A DNA stretch of 64,000 nt from Paracoccus everestensis (GCF_021491915.1 NZ_CP090836.1:1908501-1972500); one strand, 5' to 3'. Positions 39,220 through 48,766 are shown, numbered from the stretch's first letter. Notes: generated by a model not told the origin, from the sequence alone. Made by a program: numbers and translations.

Positions 39220-39741
39220 ATGGCCCTGCCCCGCGCGCCCGACCGGCTTTCGGACGACATGGCGGCGGCCATCGGCCACGCGGTATCGGCCTTCGGCTTT
39301 CTGGAAGAGGCGCTGAAACGCGCGATCTTTTCCCTGACGCGCCAGCAACTGGGCCAAGACGTGACCGAAGCCGCCCTGCAAGCCTGGCTGCACCGGATCG
39401 AGGAGATCGCCGACGACACCCTTGGCACCCTGATCGACAGCTTTGTGGCGGCGATGAAGCAGGCGCGCATCGAAGGCCGCGAAACCCTTTCCGACGATCT
39501 GCGGCAGCTTCGGTTGATGCGCAACCTGCTGTGCCACGCGTCCTGGCGGCCGGGAAAAGAACCGGGCCAGTGGCTTCCGACATTCATCAACACCCGGGGC
39601 GAACGTTTCCCCGACGAGATGGACCCGGCCGCAGTCCATGCCATTCACGCCGACACATTGCGGGCCGCACGGCGGGTGGTGTCCATCATGCGCGGAACGG
39701 GCATCGACGGGGAATGGGCGGGCCATGACCCTGGCGCCTGA
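39220..39741 (+). CDS. Hypothetical protein, 173 residues
   Basis: Soluble, mainly helical protein beginning MALPRAPDRLSDDMAAAIGH with a central NLLCHASWRPG motif. The pattern (first helix spanning AVSAFGFLEEALKRAIFSLT, then LMRNLLCHASW) recalls uncharacterised helical proteins in which an R-x4-H motif recurs, as in HEPN-like folds, but the match is weak and no toxin function is claimed. It begins two bases after the glycosyltransferase stop, suggesting one transcript. Codon use fits the neighbourhood. Confidence 0.65.
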   Translation: MALPRAPDRLSDDMAAAIGHAVSAFGFLEEALKRAIFSLTRQQLGQDVTEAALQAWLHRIEEIADDTLGTLIDSFVAAMKQARIEGRETLSDDLRQLRLMRNLLCHASWRPGKEPGQWLPTFINTRGERFPDEMDPAAVHAIHADTLRAARRVVSIMRGTGIDGEWAGHDPGA

Positions 39742-39804
39742 CTCGCGCGTTGCATGACAGCGCGGCCCGCGCTAACAGCAGGCAATCGCAGACAAGAGGC
39801 CTTC

Positions 39805-41094
39805 ATGTCGTCCCCCCTTCGCCTCGGCATCGCCGGGCTTGGCACCGTCGGGATCGGTGTCGTCAAGATCGTCCAGAAACACGCCGATCTGCTGGCGCGC
39901 CGAACCGGCCGCCCCGTGGCGATCACCGCCATCTGCGCGCGCGACAAGATGAAGAACCGCGACGCCGACCTGTCGTCCTATCGCTGGGAAGACAATGCCA
40001 TGGCGGTGGCCACGGCGGACGACGTGGATGTCTTCGTGGAACTGGTGGGCGGCGACAGCGGCATTGCCAAGGACAGCATCGAGGCTGCCTTGAGGTCGGG
40101 CAAGGACGTTGTCACCGCGAACAAGGCCCTGCTGGCCGTCCACGGGCAGGCGCTTGCCGAACTGGCCGAAAGCCTGGGCCGCACCCTTCGCTTCGAGGCG
40201 GCGGTGGCAGGCGGCATCCCCGTCATCAAGACCATGACGGAATCGCTTGCGGGCAACGAGATCCGCCGCGTGATGGGCGTGATGAACGGGACGTGCAATT
40301 ACATCCTGACGCGCATGGACAGCGCGGGCCTGCCCTATGAGGCCGTGTTCGAGGAAGCGCGCCAGTTGGGATATCTCGAGGCCGATCCGACGCTGGACGT
40401 GGGCGGCATCGACGCCGGGCACAAGCTGGCGATCCTGTCGTCGATCGCCTTCGGCACTCGGGTCAATTTCGACGCGGTCGAGATCGAGGGGATCGAGCGG
40501 GTCAGCATCGACGACATCCGCCGCGCCGCCGACATGGGCTACAAGATCAAGTTGCTGGGAGTGGCCCAGATGACGCCCCGGGGCCTGGAACAGCGGATGT
40601 CGCCCTGTCTTGTTCCCGCAGACAGCCCCTTGGGCCAATTGATGGGCGGCACGAACATGGTCGTGGTGGAAGGCGACAGCGTGGGCCAGCTTGTCCTGCG
40701 CGGCGCGGGCGCGGGCGAAGGCCCGACCGCCAGTGCGGTCCTGTCCGACATCGTCGAGGTCGCTCGTGGCGTGCGTTTGCCGGTGTTCGGTCAGCCTGCG
40801 ACGACGCTGAAGGCGGCGCAGCCTGCGCGGACGGCGGTTCCGGCAGCCTATTACCTGCGGCTGGAGTTGCAAGACAAGCCGGGCGCGCTTGCCAAGGTCG
40901 CGACGGTTCTGGGCGATGCGGGCATTTCCATCGACCGGATGCGCCAGTACGGGCAGCACAGCCCCGAAAGCGTCCCTGTGCTGGTCGTGACCCACAAGAC
41001 CACGCCCGAGGCCATCGACTTTGCCATCGAGGCGCTGCCCCGCACCGGCGTGCTGGCGGGTGATCCGGTCGAATTGCGGATCGAGGAAGTGTGA
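39805..41094 (+). CDS. hom: Homoserine dehydrogenase
   Basis: 429-residue NAD(P)-dependent enzyme that reduces aspartate semialdehyde to homoserine for threonine and methionine synthesis. The Rossmann motif LGIAGLGTVGIGVV is at the start. The catalytic segment includes VTANKALLAVHG, EAAVAGGIPVIKTM and GYLEADPTLDVGGIDAGHKL. The C-terminal ACT domain (YYLRLELQDKPGALAKVATV) provides threonine feedback control. The start at 39805 is preferred over an upstream ATG at 39754 because homology begins MSSPLRLGIAG and AAGAGG stands upstream. Two hairpins follow the stop. Confidence 0.95.
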   Translation: MSSPLRLGIAGLGTVGIGVVKIVQKHADLLARRTGRPVAITAICARDKMKNRDADLSSYRWEDNAMAVATADDVDVFVELVGGDSGIAKDSIEAALRSGKDVVTANKALLAVHGQALAELAESLGRTLRFEAAVAGGIPVIKTMTESLAGNEIRRVMGVMNGTCNYILTRMDSAGLPYEAVFEEARQLGYLEADPTLDVGGIDAGHKLAILSSIAFGTRVNFDAVEIEGIERVSIDDIRRAADMGYKIKLLGVAQMTPRGLEQRMSPCLVPADSPLGQLMGGTNMVVVEGDSVGQLVLRGAGAGEGPTASAVLSDIVEVARGVRLPVFGQPATTLKAAQPARTAVPAAYYLRLELQDKPGALAKVATVLGDAGISIDRMRQYGQHSPESVPVLVVTHKTTPEAIDFAIEALPRTGVLAGDPVELRIEEV

Positions 41095-41102
41095 CAAAGA
41101 TC

Positions 41103-41163
41103 GGGGGCGCTCGCGCCCCCTCTTGCCTCGGTCCCCGAGGCAATTCACCCCCGAGGATATTTG
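41103..41163 (+). repeat. Double hairpin and CACCCCCGAGGATATTT repeat (copy 2)
   Basis: After the hom stop there are two perfect hairpins: GGGGGCG / CGCCCCC with a 4-base loop (41103-41120) and TTGCCTCGG / CCGAGGCAA with a 3-base loop (41123-41143). Then CACCCCCGAGGATATTTGAG follows, matching copies at 38315 and (inverted) 52400. The hom gene (+) converges here with the lytic transglycosylase gene (-). The element probably acts as a bidirectional transcription or RNA-end barrier (inference). Confidence 0.7.
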
Positions 41164-41181
41164 AGTGAAGAAGAAGCGGCC

Positions 41182-41817
41182 TCAGCTTCCCGCGATGATC
41201 CGCACATAGTTGCGCGTTTCGCGGTAAGGGGGGATGCCGTTGTATTTCTGCACCGCGCCCGGTCCGGCGTTATAGGCTGCAAGCGCCAGGCGCCAGTTGC
41301 CGAACTGGTTGTACATCATCCGCAGATAGCGCGCACCGCCATTCAGGTTCTGCACCGGATCGTTCGGGTTCACGCCCAGCTTGGCCGCCGTTCCCGGCAT
41401 CAGCTGGGCAAGGCCCGTTGCGCCCTTGTGCGACCGCGCACGCGGGTTCCAACCCGATTCCTGCTGGACCAGGCGCAGGAACAGATCCTCGGGGATGCCG
41501 TGCTGGCGGGCGGCCGCGCGGGCATGGGGAATGAAATCGCTGCGCTTGCCGCGATAGGCGGGGATGTTGGCGGATAGCTGGATATCGACCGAACTGCCGC
41601 CGCTGCTGCTGCTGCGGCCGTTGGGCTGCAACCGCGCCGATTGCTGATACTGGGTGGCCAGCCGCGAATCCATCAGGCGGGTCTGGCGGGCGAACTGTTC
41701 GGCGCGCGATTTCGACGAACTGCCTGACAGGCGCAGCCCCTCGGCCCCTGCTGGCAAGGCCAGTCCTGCGATCAGGATCGCGCACAGACCCGCCTTGATG
41801 GTTGGGAAGAATGTCAT
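41182..41817 (-). CDS. Lytic transglycosylase (SLT domain), exported
   Basis: 211-residue protein with a Sec signal peptide ([20 protein letters not shown], cut near AGA-EG). The SLT domain in the C-terminal half shows [20 protein letters not shown] with the catalytic glutamate, [15 protein letters not shown] and [19 protein letters not shown]. It cleaves peptidoglycan glycan chains in the periplasm. The start at 41817 follows GGGCGGGGAC; longer in-frame starts run into the ssb promoter. A serine/glycine-rich linker (SSSSGGSS) separates signal and domain. It is divergent from ssb. Confidence 0.9.
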   Translation of the reverse strand: MTFFPTIKAGLCAILIAGLALPAGAEGLRLSGSSSKSRAEQFARQTRLMDSRLATQYQQSARLQPNGRSSSSGGSSVDIQLSANIPAYRGKRSDFIPHARAAARQHGIPEDLFLRLVQQESGWNPRARSHKGATGLAQLMPGTAAKLGVNPNDPVQNLNGGARYLRMMYNQFGNWRLALAAYNAGPGAVQKYNGIPPYRETRNYVRIIAGS

Positions 41818-41986
41818 GTCCCCGCCCTCGTTGTTGTTATGGGTTTTGGAGGGACTATACAGAAATCGAGCCGCATCGCCAGCACCGCTTTTCGGCCAGG
41901 CGGCACGTGGCGGCAAAGCGCGCATTTGCATCGTGGCGGGGCCTGCGCTAGAGCATTCCACAAGGACATATTTGCAGGAAAACGTC

Positions 41987-42484
41987 ATGGCAGGCAGCGT
42001 CAACAAGGTCATCCTGATCGGCAATCTGGGCGCCGACCCCGAAATCCGCACGTTTCAAAATGGCGGCAAGATCGCGAACCTGCGCATCGCCACGTCCGAA
42101 ACGTGGAAGGACCGCAGCACGGGCGAGCGCAAGGAAAGGACCGAATGGCATACGGTCGTCATTCATTCCGAACCCCTGGTCCGCGTGGCCGAGCAGTATC
42201 TGAAGAAGGGCAGCAAGATCTATGTCGAGGGGCAACTGGAAACCCGCAAATGGCAGGACCAGTCGGGGGCCGACCGTTATTCGACCGAGGTCGCGCTGCG
42301 CCCCTATCGCAGCGAACTGACGATGCTGGAAGGCCGGGGCGGTGCAGGTGGCGGCGGTAGCCGTGACGGGGGCGGCTATGACGATTACGACCGCGGCGGC
42401 TCGTCCTCGGGCAGCCAGGGCGGCGGCAGCCAGGGCGGTGGCGGCAGCAGCCGCAGCGATTACGACGACGAAATCCCGTTCTGA
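41987..42484 (+). CDS. ssb: Single-stranded DNA-binding protein
   Basis: 165-residue SSB. The OB-fold domain (residues 1-110) begins [21 protein letters not shown] glycine-rich linker follows, and the C-terminal acidic tip DDEIPF is the protein-interaction motif of SSBs. The start at 41987 (GCAGGAAAACGTC upstream) gives the standard length. It is divergent from the transglycosylase gene and convergent with aroB, whose stop lies about 20 bases beyond. Confidence 0.95.
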   Translation: MAGSVNKVILIGNLGADPEIRTFQNGGKIANLRIATSETWKDRSTGERKERTEWHTVVIHSEPLVRVAEQYLKKGSKIYVEGQLETRKWQDQSGADRYSTEVALRPYRSELTMLEGRGGAGGGGSRDGGGYDDYDRGGSSSGSQGGGSQGGGGSSRSDYDDEIPF

Positions 42485-42504
42485 TCCCACGGCGGGGCGC
42501 GAGC

Positions 42505-43614
42505 CTAGCGCGCGTCCCGCAGCACCGCCGCCAGCGTATCGGGCTGCACGTCGTCGCTGACGAAGGCCTCGCCGATGCCGCGCGCCAGAACAAAGCGCAA
42601 GCGGCCGTCCACGACCTTCTTGTCCTGCCCCATCAGCGCAATCAGCGCCGCATCGTCGGGCAGATCGCCCGGGATGTCGCGGATCGCGGCGGGCATTCCC
42701 ATTTGGCGCAGATGTTCCAGCACGCGCGAAGGCGCTTCCTGGCTGCACAAACCCATGCGCGCGGACAGGTCGAATGCCAGGGCGCAGCCGATCGCCACGC
42801 CTTCGCCGTGCAGCAGACGGGCGGAATAGCCGGTGGCCGATTCAAGGGCATGGCCAAAGGTATGGCCCAGGTTCAGAAGCGCACGTTCGCCTTGCTCGGT
42901 TTCATCGCGCGTGACGATGCCCGCCTTCATCGCGACCGAATGGGCCACCGCGTGCTGGCGCAGGGCCATGTCGTCGCGCAAGCTGGGGGCGTTCGCTTCC
43001 AGCCATTCGAAGAAATCACCGTCCCCCAGAAGCCCGTATTTCGCGACCTCGCCATAGCCCGCCAGGAAGTCGCGCGGGGCCAGCGTGTCCAGCACGGCGA
43101 TATCGGCCAGCACCAGGGATGGCTGGTGAAAGGCGCCGATCAGGTTCTTGCCGTGCGGGCTGTTGATGCCGGTCTTGCCGCCGACGCTGCTGTCCACCTG
43201 GGCCAGCAGCGTCGTGGGGATCTGCACGAAGCGCACGCCCCGGCGCAGGATCGCGGCGGCAAATCCCACCAGGTCGCCGATCACCCCGCCGCCAAACGCC
43301 ACCACAATGTCGCGCCGCTCGATCCGCTGATCTAGCAGCCATTCGACGCAGGTGGTCAGATGCGGCCAGCTTTTCGTCCCCTCGCCCGGCGGCAGGGTCA
43401 GGGCCTCGGATGCAATCCCCTCGGCCGCCAGGGCGGCTTGCAGGCGTGGCAGATGCAGGGCGGCGACCGTTTCATCCGTGACGATGGCCACGCGCGGGCG
43501 GCGCAGCAAGGGCGCGATTTCGGCCCCCGCGCGGCCGATCAGGCCTGCGCCGATGCGCACGTCATAGGCGCGGTCGCCCAGGGGAACATGAACGGTGACG
43601 GGATCAGGGGTCAT
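42505..43614 (-). CDS. aroB: 3-dehydroquinate synthase
   Basis: 369-residue NAD- and metal-dependent enzyme, second step of the shikimate pathway. Motifs: PPGEGTKSWPHL, AFGGGVIGDLVGFAAAILRR, QIPTTLLAQVDSSVGGKTGI and the metal ligands in NLGHTFGHALE and LLHGEGVAIG. The ATG at 43614 overlaps the aroK stop by four bases, so aroK-aroB is one operon with coupled translation. Normal length. It converges with ssb. Confidence 0.95.
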   Translation of the reverse strand: MTPDPVTVHVPLGDRAYDVRIGAGLIGRAGAEIAPLLRRPRVAIVTDETVAALHLPRLQAALAAEGIASEALTLPPGEGTKSWPHLTTCVEWLLDQRIERRDIVVAFGGGVIGDLVGFAAAILRRGVRFVQIPTTLLAQVDSSVGGKTGINSPHGKNLIGAFHQPSLVLADIAVLDTLAPRDFLAGYGEVAKYGLLGDGDFFEWLEANAPSLRDDMALRQHAVAHSVAMKAGIVTRDETEQGERALLNLGHTFGHALESATGYSARLLHGEGVAIGCALAFDLSARMGLCSQEAPSRVLEHLRQMGMPAAIRDIPGDLPDDAALIALMGQDKKVVDGRLRFVLARGIGEAFVSDDVQPDTLAAVLRDAR

Positions 43615-44162
43615 GGCGTCTCGGTCAGAAGGTCTGCATCGGCGGTGCGGATCGCGTCCAGTAGCCGCGTGGTGGCGGCATCGACGGTGTCGCCGGGGCG
43701 GGCGGGAAAGGTCAGTTCGGCCAACGCATAGGTCGGACTGCGTTCGGCCAGCAGGCGGGCCAGCGTGCCCTTGGGATCGGCGGTTTGCAGCAATGGGCGC
43801 GTGCTGCGCTGACGGACCCGGTGCCACAGCGTGTCCAGGTCGCAATCCAGCCAGACCGACAAGCCTGCCGCCTTGATGGCCGCACGGTTGCGGTCCTGCA
43901 TCCAGGCCCCACCGCCGGTCGAGATCACGCGCGGCGATTCCCGCAGGATCCGGGCGATCACCTGCGCCTCGCGGTCGCGAAAGAACGCCTCGCCGTCGCG
44001 GGCGAAGATTTCGGAAATGGACATGGCGGCCGCCGTTTCGATCTCGATATCCGAATCGGTAAAAGGGACGTGCAGCCGCCGGGCCAGTTCCGACCCGAGC
44101 GCGGTCTTGCCCGCCCCCATCATCCCGATCAGCACGATATGGCGCCCAAGGCGCTGCCTCAT
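43611..44162 (-). CDS. aroK: Shikimate kinase
   Basis: 183-residue P-loop kinase phosphorylating shikimate at C3. Walker A is IVLIGMMGAGKTALGSELAR, with DSDIEIE and the substrate glycine motif ISTGGGAWM. The RPLL lid segment (QRSTRPLLQTA) is present. I chose the ATG at 44162 with GGGGGACG upstream; an ATG at 44264 adds residues without homology. Overlap with aroB shows an operon. The divergent promoter region faces the small membrane-protein gene at 44286. Confidence 0.93.
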   Translation of the reverse strand: MRQRLGRHIVLIGMMGAGKTALGSELARRLHVPFTDSDIEIETAAAMSISEIFARDGEAFFRDREAQVIARILRESPRVISTGGGAWMQDRNRAAIKAAGLSVWLDCDLDTLWHRVRQRSTRPLLQTADPKGTLARLLAERSPTYALAELTFPARPGDTVDAATTRLLDAIRTADADLLTETP

Positions 44163-44285
44163 GTCCGTCCCCCGTTTCCTGGGCGACTGAATGGCGTGAT
44201 CTTTCGGAAAATGCCATATATATTCCGGGCAGGCTGGCGAAAGACCGGCCGAAAGATCAAACAACGATGAAACGAGGCGAATTCG

Positions 44286-44456
44286 ATGCGGCTGCTCAAG
44301 GTTCTGATGGTGCTGATTCTGGCGGCGGTGATCGGCCTTGCCGGTTATGCCTATTTCGGCGACATGGAACCGGTCCGGTCCGAGGTGCGCAGCCCTGTCG
44401 CGGGTGCCCCGGCAGCACCTTCCGCACCCGCCTCAACCGAGGCCGACACCGAGTGA
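44286..44456 (+). CDS. Small single-pass membrane protein, 56 residues
   Basis: 56-residue frame beginning MRLLKVLMVLILAAVIGLAG, one membrane segment or uncleaved signal anchor. A short periplasmic tail rich in alanine, proline and glutamate follows (GAPAAPSAPASTEADTE). The ribosome site is ACGAGGCGA. Its stop overlaps the GTG start of the next gene (GTGA), which supports it as a real translated gene. It occurs at the head of a four-gene string ending in the EamA and acyltransferase genes. Function unknown. Confidence 0.65.
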   Translation: MRLLKVLMVLILAAVIGLAGYAYFGDMEPVRSEVRSPVAGAPAAPSAPASTEADTE

Positions 44457-45910
44457 AGCCTCTTTTGCTGCCCCTTGCCTTGACGCTGGGTCTTGCCTGG
44501 CCCGTCCATGCCCAGCAGCCGCTGTCCGCAAGCGACTGGCTGTCGGGAAGCGTGCGCGGGCCGGATCGCGAAAGTTCGGCCTGGCGGCCGGGCGACGCGC
44601 CGCCCCCCGGTGTTCCCGGCGCCCAAGGCCCGAAACCCGTCGCCACGACAGGCGAGGTCGGAACCGTCCAGGTCACCCGCCTGGGCGTCGGCAACCCCGA
44701 TACCGTGGGCCTGAGAACGCCGCGCAAGGCGGGGATTCCGGCTGATCTGTGGCAAGGCAGCAGCACGGCTCGTCTGGCCGACCTGATCCTGCGCACCCCC
44801 GCCCGGCTGCCCGCCATGAACACGCTGCTGGACCGGGTGCTGACCACGCAACTGGTCCCGCCCGCCCAGGCGGATGCGCCACAGGGCACGCTGTTTCTGG
44901 CCCGCGCCGACCGGCTGCTGGACGCGGGCGCGGTGAACCGGGCGCAGGCCTTGCTGATTGCCGCCGGGCCAGGCAACCCGGAGATCTTTCGCCGCCTGTT
45001 CGACATCGCGTTGCTGGAAGGGGACGAAGGACGGGCTTGCGACATCATGAACACAACCCCCGGCATCGCCCCCAGCTTTGCCGCGCGCATCTTTTGCCTG
45101 GCGCAGACCGGCGACTGGGCGGCGGCCGCGATCAGCCTGCATGGGGCGGAAAGCCTGGGCCTGCTGGATGAGCGCCAGGCGGTTCTGCTGACGCACTTCC
45201 TGGACGATGCCTATGTGGACAGCGACCAGATGCTGCCCCCCGCCGACCGCATGACGCCCCTGGATTTCCGCATTCACGAGGCGATCGGCCAGCCGCTGCC
45301 CACGTCATCGCTGCCCATCGCATTCGCCCATTCCGACCTGCGCCCGAACAATGGCTGGAAGGCCCGGCTGGACGCCGCCGAGCGGCTGGCCCGGGCGGGG
45401 GCCCTGTCCCCTGCCGACCTGCGCGCCTTGTACAGCGAACAAAAGCCAGCGGCCTCGGGCGGGGTCTGGGAACGGGCCGGCGCCATGCGCACGCTGGAGG
45501 CTGCCCTGGCGGGCGGTGATCCCCTGCCCGCCCTGACCGCTGCCTTTGACGAATTTCGCAAGGCCGACATGGCCGATGTGCTGGCCGCGATGATCGCCGC
45601 CGACCTGCCCGAGGGCGGCGAAGGGCGTTCGGCCGAAATCGCGACAGGGCTGCGCCAATGGCAGGGACTGCCGGTGCCGGTGCCTTTGGTCCTGGATCCG
45701 GCCTTGAAGGCCGATCCGGTCCAGGCACCAGAAACCCAGCAGGGAGAGACGTTGTTGACCGCAATGGCCGATGTCGATGCGGGCCTGGATGGCGACCTGC
45801 CTCGCGCGGGACGGGGCCTGGCCATGTTGCGCGCCCTTGGCCTGGGGGCTGACGCCGACCTGGCCGCTGCGCAATTGTCGCTGTTGCCGATGATGCGGGC
45901 CGATCCATGA
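44453..45910 (+). CDS. Exported hypothetical protein, 485 residues
   Basis: Predicted to start at GTG 44453, overlapping the stop of the small membrane-protein gene. The signal peptide is VKPLLLPLALTLGLAWPVHA, cut before QQP. The rest is alanine/leucine-rich and helical, reminiscent of TPR-like or secreted helical repeat proteins, with no catalytic motif. Its stop overlaps the xerD start by four bases. Similar proteins precede xerD in other Rhodobacteraceae, sometimes labelled antifreeze-like, but no function is established. Confidence 0.7.
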   Translation: MKPLLLPLALTLGLAWPVHAQQPLSASDWLSGSVRGPDRESSAWRPGDAPPPGVPGAQGPKPVATTGEVGTVQVTRLGVGNPDTVGLRTPRKAGIPADLWQGSSTARLADLILRTPARLPAMNTLLDRVLTTQLVPPAQADAPQGTLFLARADRLLDAGAVNRAQALLIAAGPGNPEIFRRLFDIALLEGDEGRACDIMNTTPGIAPSFAARIFCLAQTGDWAAAAISLHGAESLGLLDERQAVLLTHFLDDAYVDSDQMLPPADRMTPLDFRIHEAIGQPLPTSSLPIAFAHSDLRPNNGWKARLDAAERLARAGALSPADLRALYSEQKPAASGGVWERAGAMRTLEAALAGGDPLPALTAAFDEFRKADMADVLAAMIAADLPEGGEGRSAEIATGLRQWQGLPVPVPLVLDPALKADPVQAPETQQGETLLTAMADVDAGLDGDLPRAGRGLAMLRALGLGADADLAAAQLSLLPMMRADP

Positions 45911-46872
45911 TCGCCGATCACCGCGCCATTTCTGCCTTCCTGGACGCCAAGGCCGCAGAATCTGGATCGGCCTTGAACACGGTGCTGGCCTATGGCCGCG
46001 ACCTGCGCGACCTGTCGGACTGGCTGTCCACGCACAAGCTGGCCTTGGCCCAACTAACCCGCGAACGGGTCGAGGATTACCTGGCCCATTGCGACGCCCA
46101 GGGTTTGTCGCGGGCCACGCGGGCACGGCGGCTGTCGTCGATCCGCCAGTTCACGCGCTTTGCGTTGGAGGAAGGCTGGCGCGACGACGACCCTGCCATC
46201 CGCATCAGCGGGCCGGGCCGGGCCAAGCGACTGCCCAAGACCCTGGACCGGGCCGAGATCGACGCCCTGCTGGCGGCCGCCCCCCAGATCGGGCGGACCG
46301 GCCCGGAACGCGCGCGCAACCTGTGCCTGATCGAGATGCTTTATGCCACGGGAATGCGGGTCAGCGAACTGGTGGCCCTGCCCGCCGCCGCCTGCCGGGG
46401 CGATCCGCAGGTGTTGCTGATCCGCGGCAAGGGCGGCAAGGAACGCATGGTGCCGTTGACGCCTCCGGCAAGGGCCGCGTTGTCGGCATGGCTGGCGATC
46501 CGGGACGACGCGCCCAAGGAAAGCCCGCTTGGCCGCCTCGTGGCAGGAAAGGGCGCCCGCTGGCTGTTCCCCGCGCCCGGTGCTGCGGGCCATATGCCGC
46601 GCCAGACCTTTGGGCGGCTGCTGAACGACGTGGCGGTGGCTGCTGGCGTTTCCCCGTCCCGGGTCACGCCTCATGTCATCCGCCACGCATTCGCCACGCA
46701 TCTGCTGCAAGGCGGGGCCGACCTGCGCAGCATCCAGACCCTTCTGGGCCACGCCGACCTGGGCACGACCGAGATCTATACCCACGTCCTGGACGAACGG
46801 ATGCGCGACCTGGTCCTGACCCATCATCCCTTGGCGCGGACCCCTGCCGCTGTCGAGAAGGCAGGGGATTAG
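45907..46872 (+). CDS. xerD: Tyrosine recombinase XerD
   Basis: 321-residue site-specific recombinase. The N-terminal SAM-like core-binding domain begins ISAFLDAKAAESGSALNTVL. The catalytic domain holds all active residues: Arg in ATGMRVSELVALP, Lys in RGKGGKERMVPL, His-x-x-Arg in HVIRHAFATHLL, His in LLGHADLGTTEIYTHV and the nucleophilic Tyr in IYTHV. XerD with XerC resolves chromosome dimers at dif. Its place in a conserved housekeeping string, not near phage genes, argues against a phage integrase. XerC cannot be fully excluded. Confidence 0.9.
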   Translation: MIADHRAISAFLDAKAAESGSALNTVLAYGRDLRDLSDWLSTHKLALAQLTRERVEDYLAHCDAQGLSRATRARRLSSIRQFTRFALEEGWRDDDPAIRISGPGRAKRLPKTLDRAEIDALLAAAPQIGRTGPERARNLCLIEMLYATGMRVSELVALPAAACRGDPQVLLIRGKGGKERMVPLTPPARAALSAWLAIRDDAPKESPLGRLVAGKGARWLFPAPGAAGHMPRQTFGRLLNDVAVAAGVSPSRVTPHVIRHAFATHLLQGGADLRSIQTLLGHADLGTTEIYTHVLDERMRDLVLTHHPLARTPAAVEKAGD

Positions 46873-46873
46873 G

Positions 46874-47797
46874 ATGCAGGTTCTGGCATGGGCCTCGGCC
46901 CTGATGGGACGGACACGCGGTGCAATGCGCCGCCCCCCGAACGCCCAGACCGCGGGCATCGCGCTGATCCTGGCCGCGATCCTGGGATTCACGATGATGG
47001 ATGCGACGGCCAAGCACCTGACGCAAACCTATCATCCCGCGCAGGTGGTCTGGGCGCGCTTTGTCGGCAACCTGGTGATCTTCGCGCTGATCTTCAGGGG
47101 CGCGATGTTCCCGCTGATGCGCACCCGACGCCCCGGCCTGCAATTTTCCCGCGCCCTGATGCAGCTTGGATCGGTGGGGCTGTTCTTCAGTTCCCTGCAA
47201 TTCATCGGCCTTGCCGAGGCGACGGCGATCATGGACCTGAACCCGGTCCTGATCACCCTTGGCGCCGCGCTGTTCCTGGGCGAGGCGATCGGCCCCCGGC
47301 GGCTGGGGGGCATCGCCGTCGCGCTGATCGGCGCCCTGATCATCATCCGCCCCGGCATGGGGGTGTTCCAGCCTGCCGCCCTGCTGCCGCTGGTCGGGGC
47401 CTTTACCTATGCCACGGGGGCGCTGCTGACGCGGATGGCGCGGGCGGATTCAGTTGCGACATCGGTCATGTGGTCGGCGGTGGTGGGCAGCGTCCTGACC
47501 TCGCTTGTGGTTCCCTTCGTCTGGCAGCCCATCACCATGGCCGATCTATGGGCCTTTGCGTTGCTGGGCGTCTTTGGCACGCTGAGCCAATACCTGCTGG
47601 TCCGCGCCTTTGCCACGGCCGAGGCCGGGGTTCTGGCCCCCTTTGGCTATACCGGGCTGATCTGGGCGGGCCTTTGGGGTTGGCTGCTGTTCGGGCAGTT
47701 GCCCGACGCGTGGACGGTCGCGGGCGCCGCGATTATCGTGGCAGCAGGCCTTTATGTCTGGTCCCGAGAAGCCCGCGCGGCACGAAAGCCCTCATGA
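46874..47797 (+). CDS. EamA-family (DMT) transporter
   Basis: 307-residue inner-membrane protein with ten predicted membrane segments in two EamA repeats. The first repeat starts about GIALILAAILGFTMMDATAK. The second follows near ALLPLVGAFTYATGALLTRM. The family exports small metabolites. The ATG at 46874 lies two bases after the xerD stop with GGGGATTAGG upstream; a start at 46925 (MRRPPNAQ) is also possible. It overlaps the acyltransferase gene by four bases. Substrate unknown. Confidence 0.85.
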   Translation: MQVLAWASALMGRTRGAMRRPPNAQTAGIALILAAILGFTMMDATAKHLTQTYHPAQVVWARFVGNLVIFALIFRGAMFPLMRTRRPGLQFSRALMQLGSVGLFFSSLQFIGLAEATAIMDLNPVLITLGAALFLGEAIGPRRLGGIAVALIGALIIIRPGMGVFQPAALLPLVGAFTYATGALLTRMARADSVATSVMWSAVVGSVLTSLVVPFVWQPITMADLWAFALLGVFGTLSQYLLVRAFATAEAGVLAPFGYTGLIWAGLWGWLLFGQLPDAWTVAGAAIIVAAGLYVWSREARAARKPS

Positions 47798-48666
47798 GCC
47801 AGTCCGAGAAGCCCCCCCTCTCCGACCGCATTGCCAACACCGCCTTTCTGTCGGTGATCGGGCTTGCCCGGCTGCTGCCCTATGACAAGCGCATCCCCGC
47901 CGTGGGCTGGCTATTTGCCCATGTCCTTGGCCCGCTGGCCGGATGGCGGCGGCGGATCCGCGAAAACCTGTCGCTGGCCCGCCCCGACCTGTCGCCCGAC
48001 GAGGTCAAGGCCCTGGTCCGCGCCGTTCCCGGCAACGCGGGCCGGTCCGTGGCCGAGATCTATTCGGGCGAGGAATTCACGTCCCGCATCCGCGACGCCG
48101 ACCCGCTGGAAGGTCCGGGCCTGCCCGCCCTGGAAGCCGCTTTCGACGCCCATCGCCCGGTCATCATCGCCTGCGCCCATTTCGGCAATTACGATGCCAT
48201 GCGCGCGGCGCTTGCCGGGCGCGGCTGGCCGGTCGGCGCGCTGTATCGCCCCATGAACAACGAGGCGTTCAACCGCCATTACATCCCCGCCATCACGGCC
48301 ATTGCCGAACCGCTGTTCCCGCGCGGTCGATCCGGCCTCGCCTCGATGCTGCGGTTTCTGAAGGGCGGCGGTTGGCTGGCGCTCGGCTTTGACCAATATG
48401 ACCGCCATGCCCCGGAACTGCGCTTTTTCGACCTGCCCAGCCGCACGGTGCTGACGCCCGCCGAACTGGCGCTGCGATACGGGGCGGCCCTGATCCCGGT
48501 CCATGGCATCCGCTGCCCGGATGGCCTGCGCTTTCGCGTCCATGTGGGCGAACCCGTCGAACATGGCGAACCGGCGGCCATGATGCAGGCGCTGAACGAC
48601 GATCTGGAAATGCTGGTGCGCCAGCACATGGACCAATGGTTCTGGGTCCATCGCCGCTGGAAATAG
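47794..48666 (+). CDS. Lipid A biosynthesis acyltransferase (LpxL/HtrB family)
   Basis: 290-residue inner-membrane-associated acyltransferase. The catalytic H-x4-D motif appears as ACAHFGNYDAM. Other landmarks are MNNEAFNRHYI, RGRSGLASMLRFLKGGGWLA and a DQYD segment. These enzymes add the secondary fatty acids of lipid A. The ATG overlaps the EamA stop (ATGA). It lacks the long N-terminal hydrophobic helix of E. coli LpxL but starts similarly to alphaproteobacterial members. A hairpin follows its stop. Confidence 0.88.
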   Translation: MSQSEKPPLSDRIANTAFLSVIGLARLLPYDKRIPAVGWLFAHVLGPLAGWRRRIRENLSLARPDLSPDEVKALVRAVPGNAGRSVAEIYSGEEFTSRIRDADPLEGPGLPALEAAFDAHRPVIIACAHFGNYDAMRAALAGRGWPVGALYRPMNNEAFNRHYIPAITAIAEPLFPRGRSGLASMLRFLKGGGWLALGFDQYDRHAPELRFFDLPSRTVLTPAELALRYGAALIPVHGIRCPDGLRFRVHVGEPVEHGEPAAMMQALNDDLEMLVRQHMDQWFWVHRRWK

Positions 48667-48667
48667 G

Positions 48668-48696
48668 CACGGGCGCACAACCCCTGCGCGCCCGTG
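48668..48696 (+). terminator. GC-rich hairpin after the acyltransferase gene
   Basis: Perfect 9-base stem CACGGGCGC / GCGCCCGTG with an 11-base loop starts two bases after the stop. No U-tract follows, so it is only a possible terminator. Confidence 0.4.
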
Positions 48697-48766
48697 AACC
48701 TTGCCGGACCACCGCCCCGGACCCACATCCCCCCTTGACGCGCATGACGCGCACCAAAGGGATATC

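Noticed and set aside
39220..39741. HEPN-type toxin
   Set aside because: The R-x4-H pattern (RNLLCH) is short and may be coincidental; no paired nucleotidyltransferase or antitoxin gene.
45907..46872. Phage integrase for the prophage at the right end
   Set aside because: It is in a housekeeping gene string 14 kb away, overlaps its upstream neighbour, and looks like XerD.
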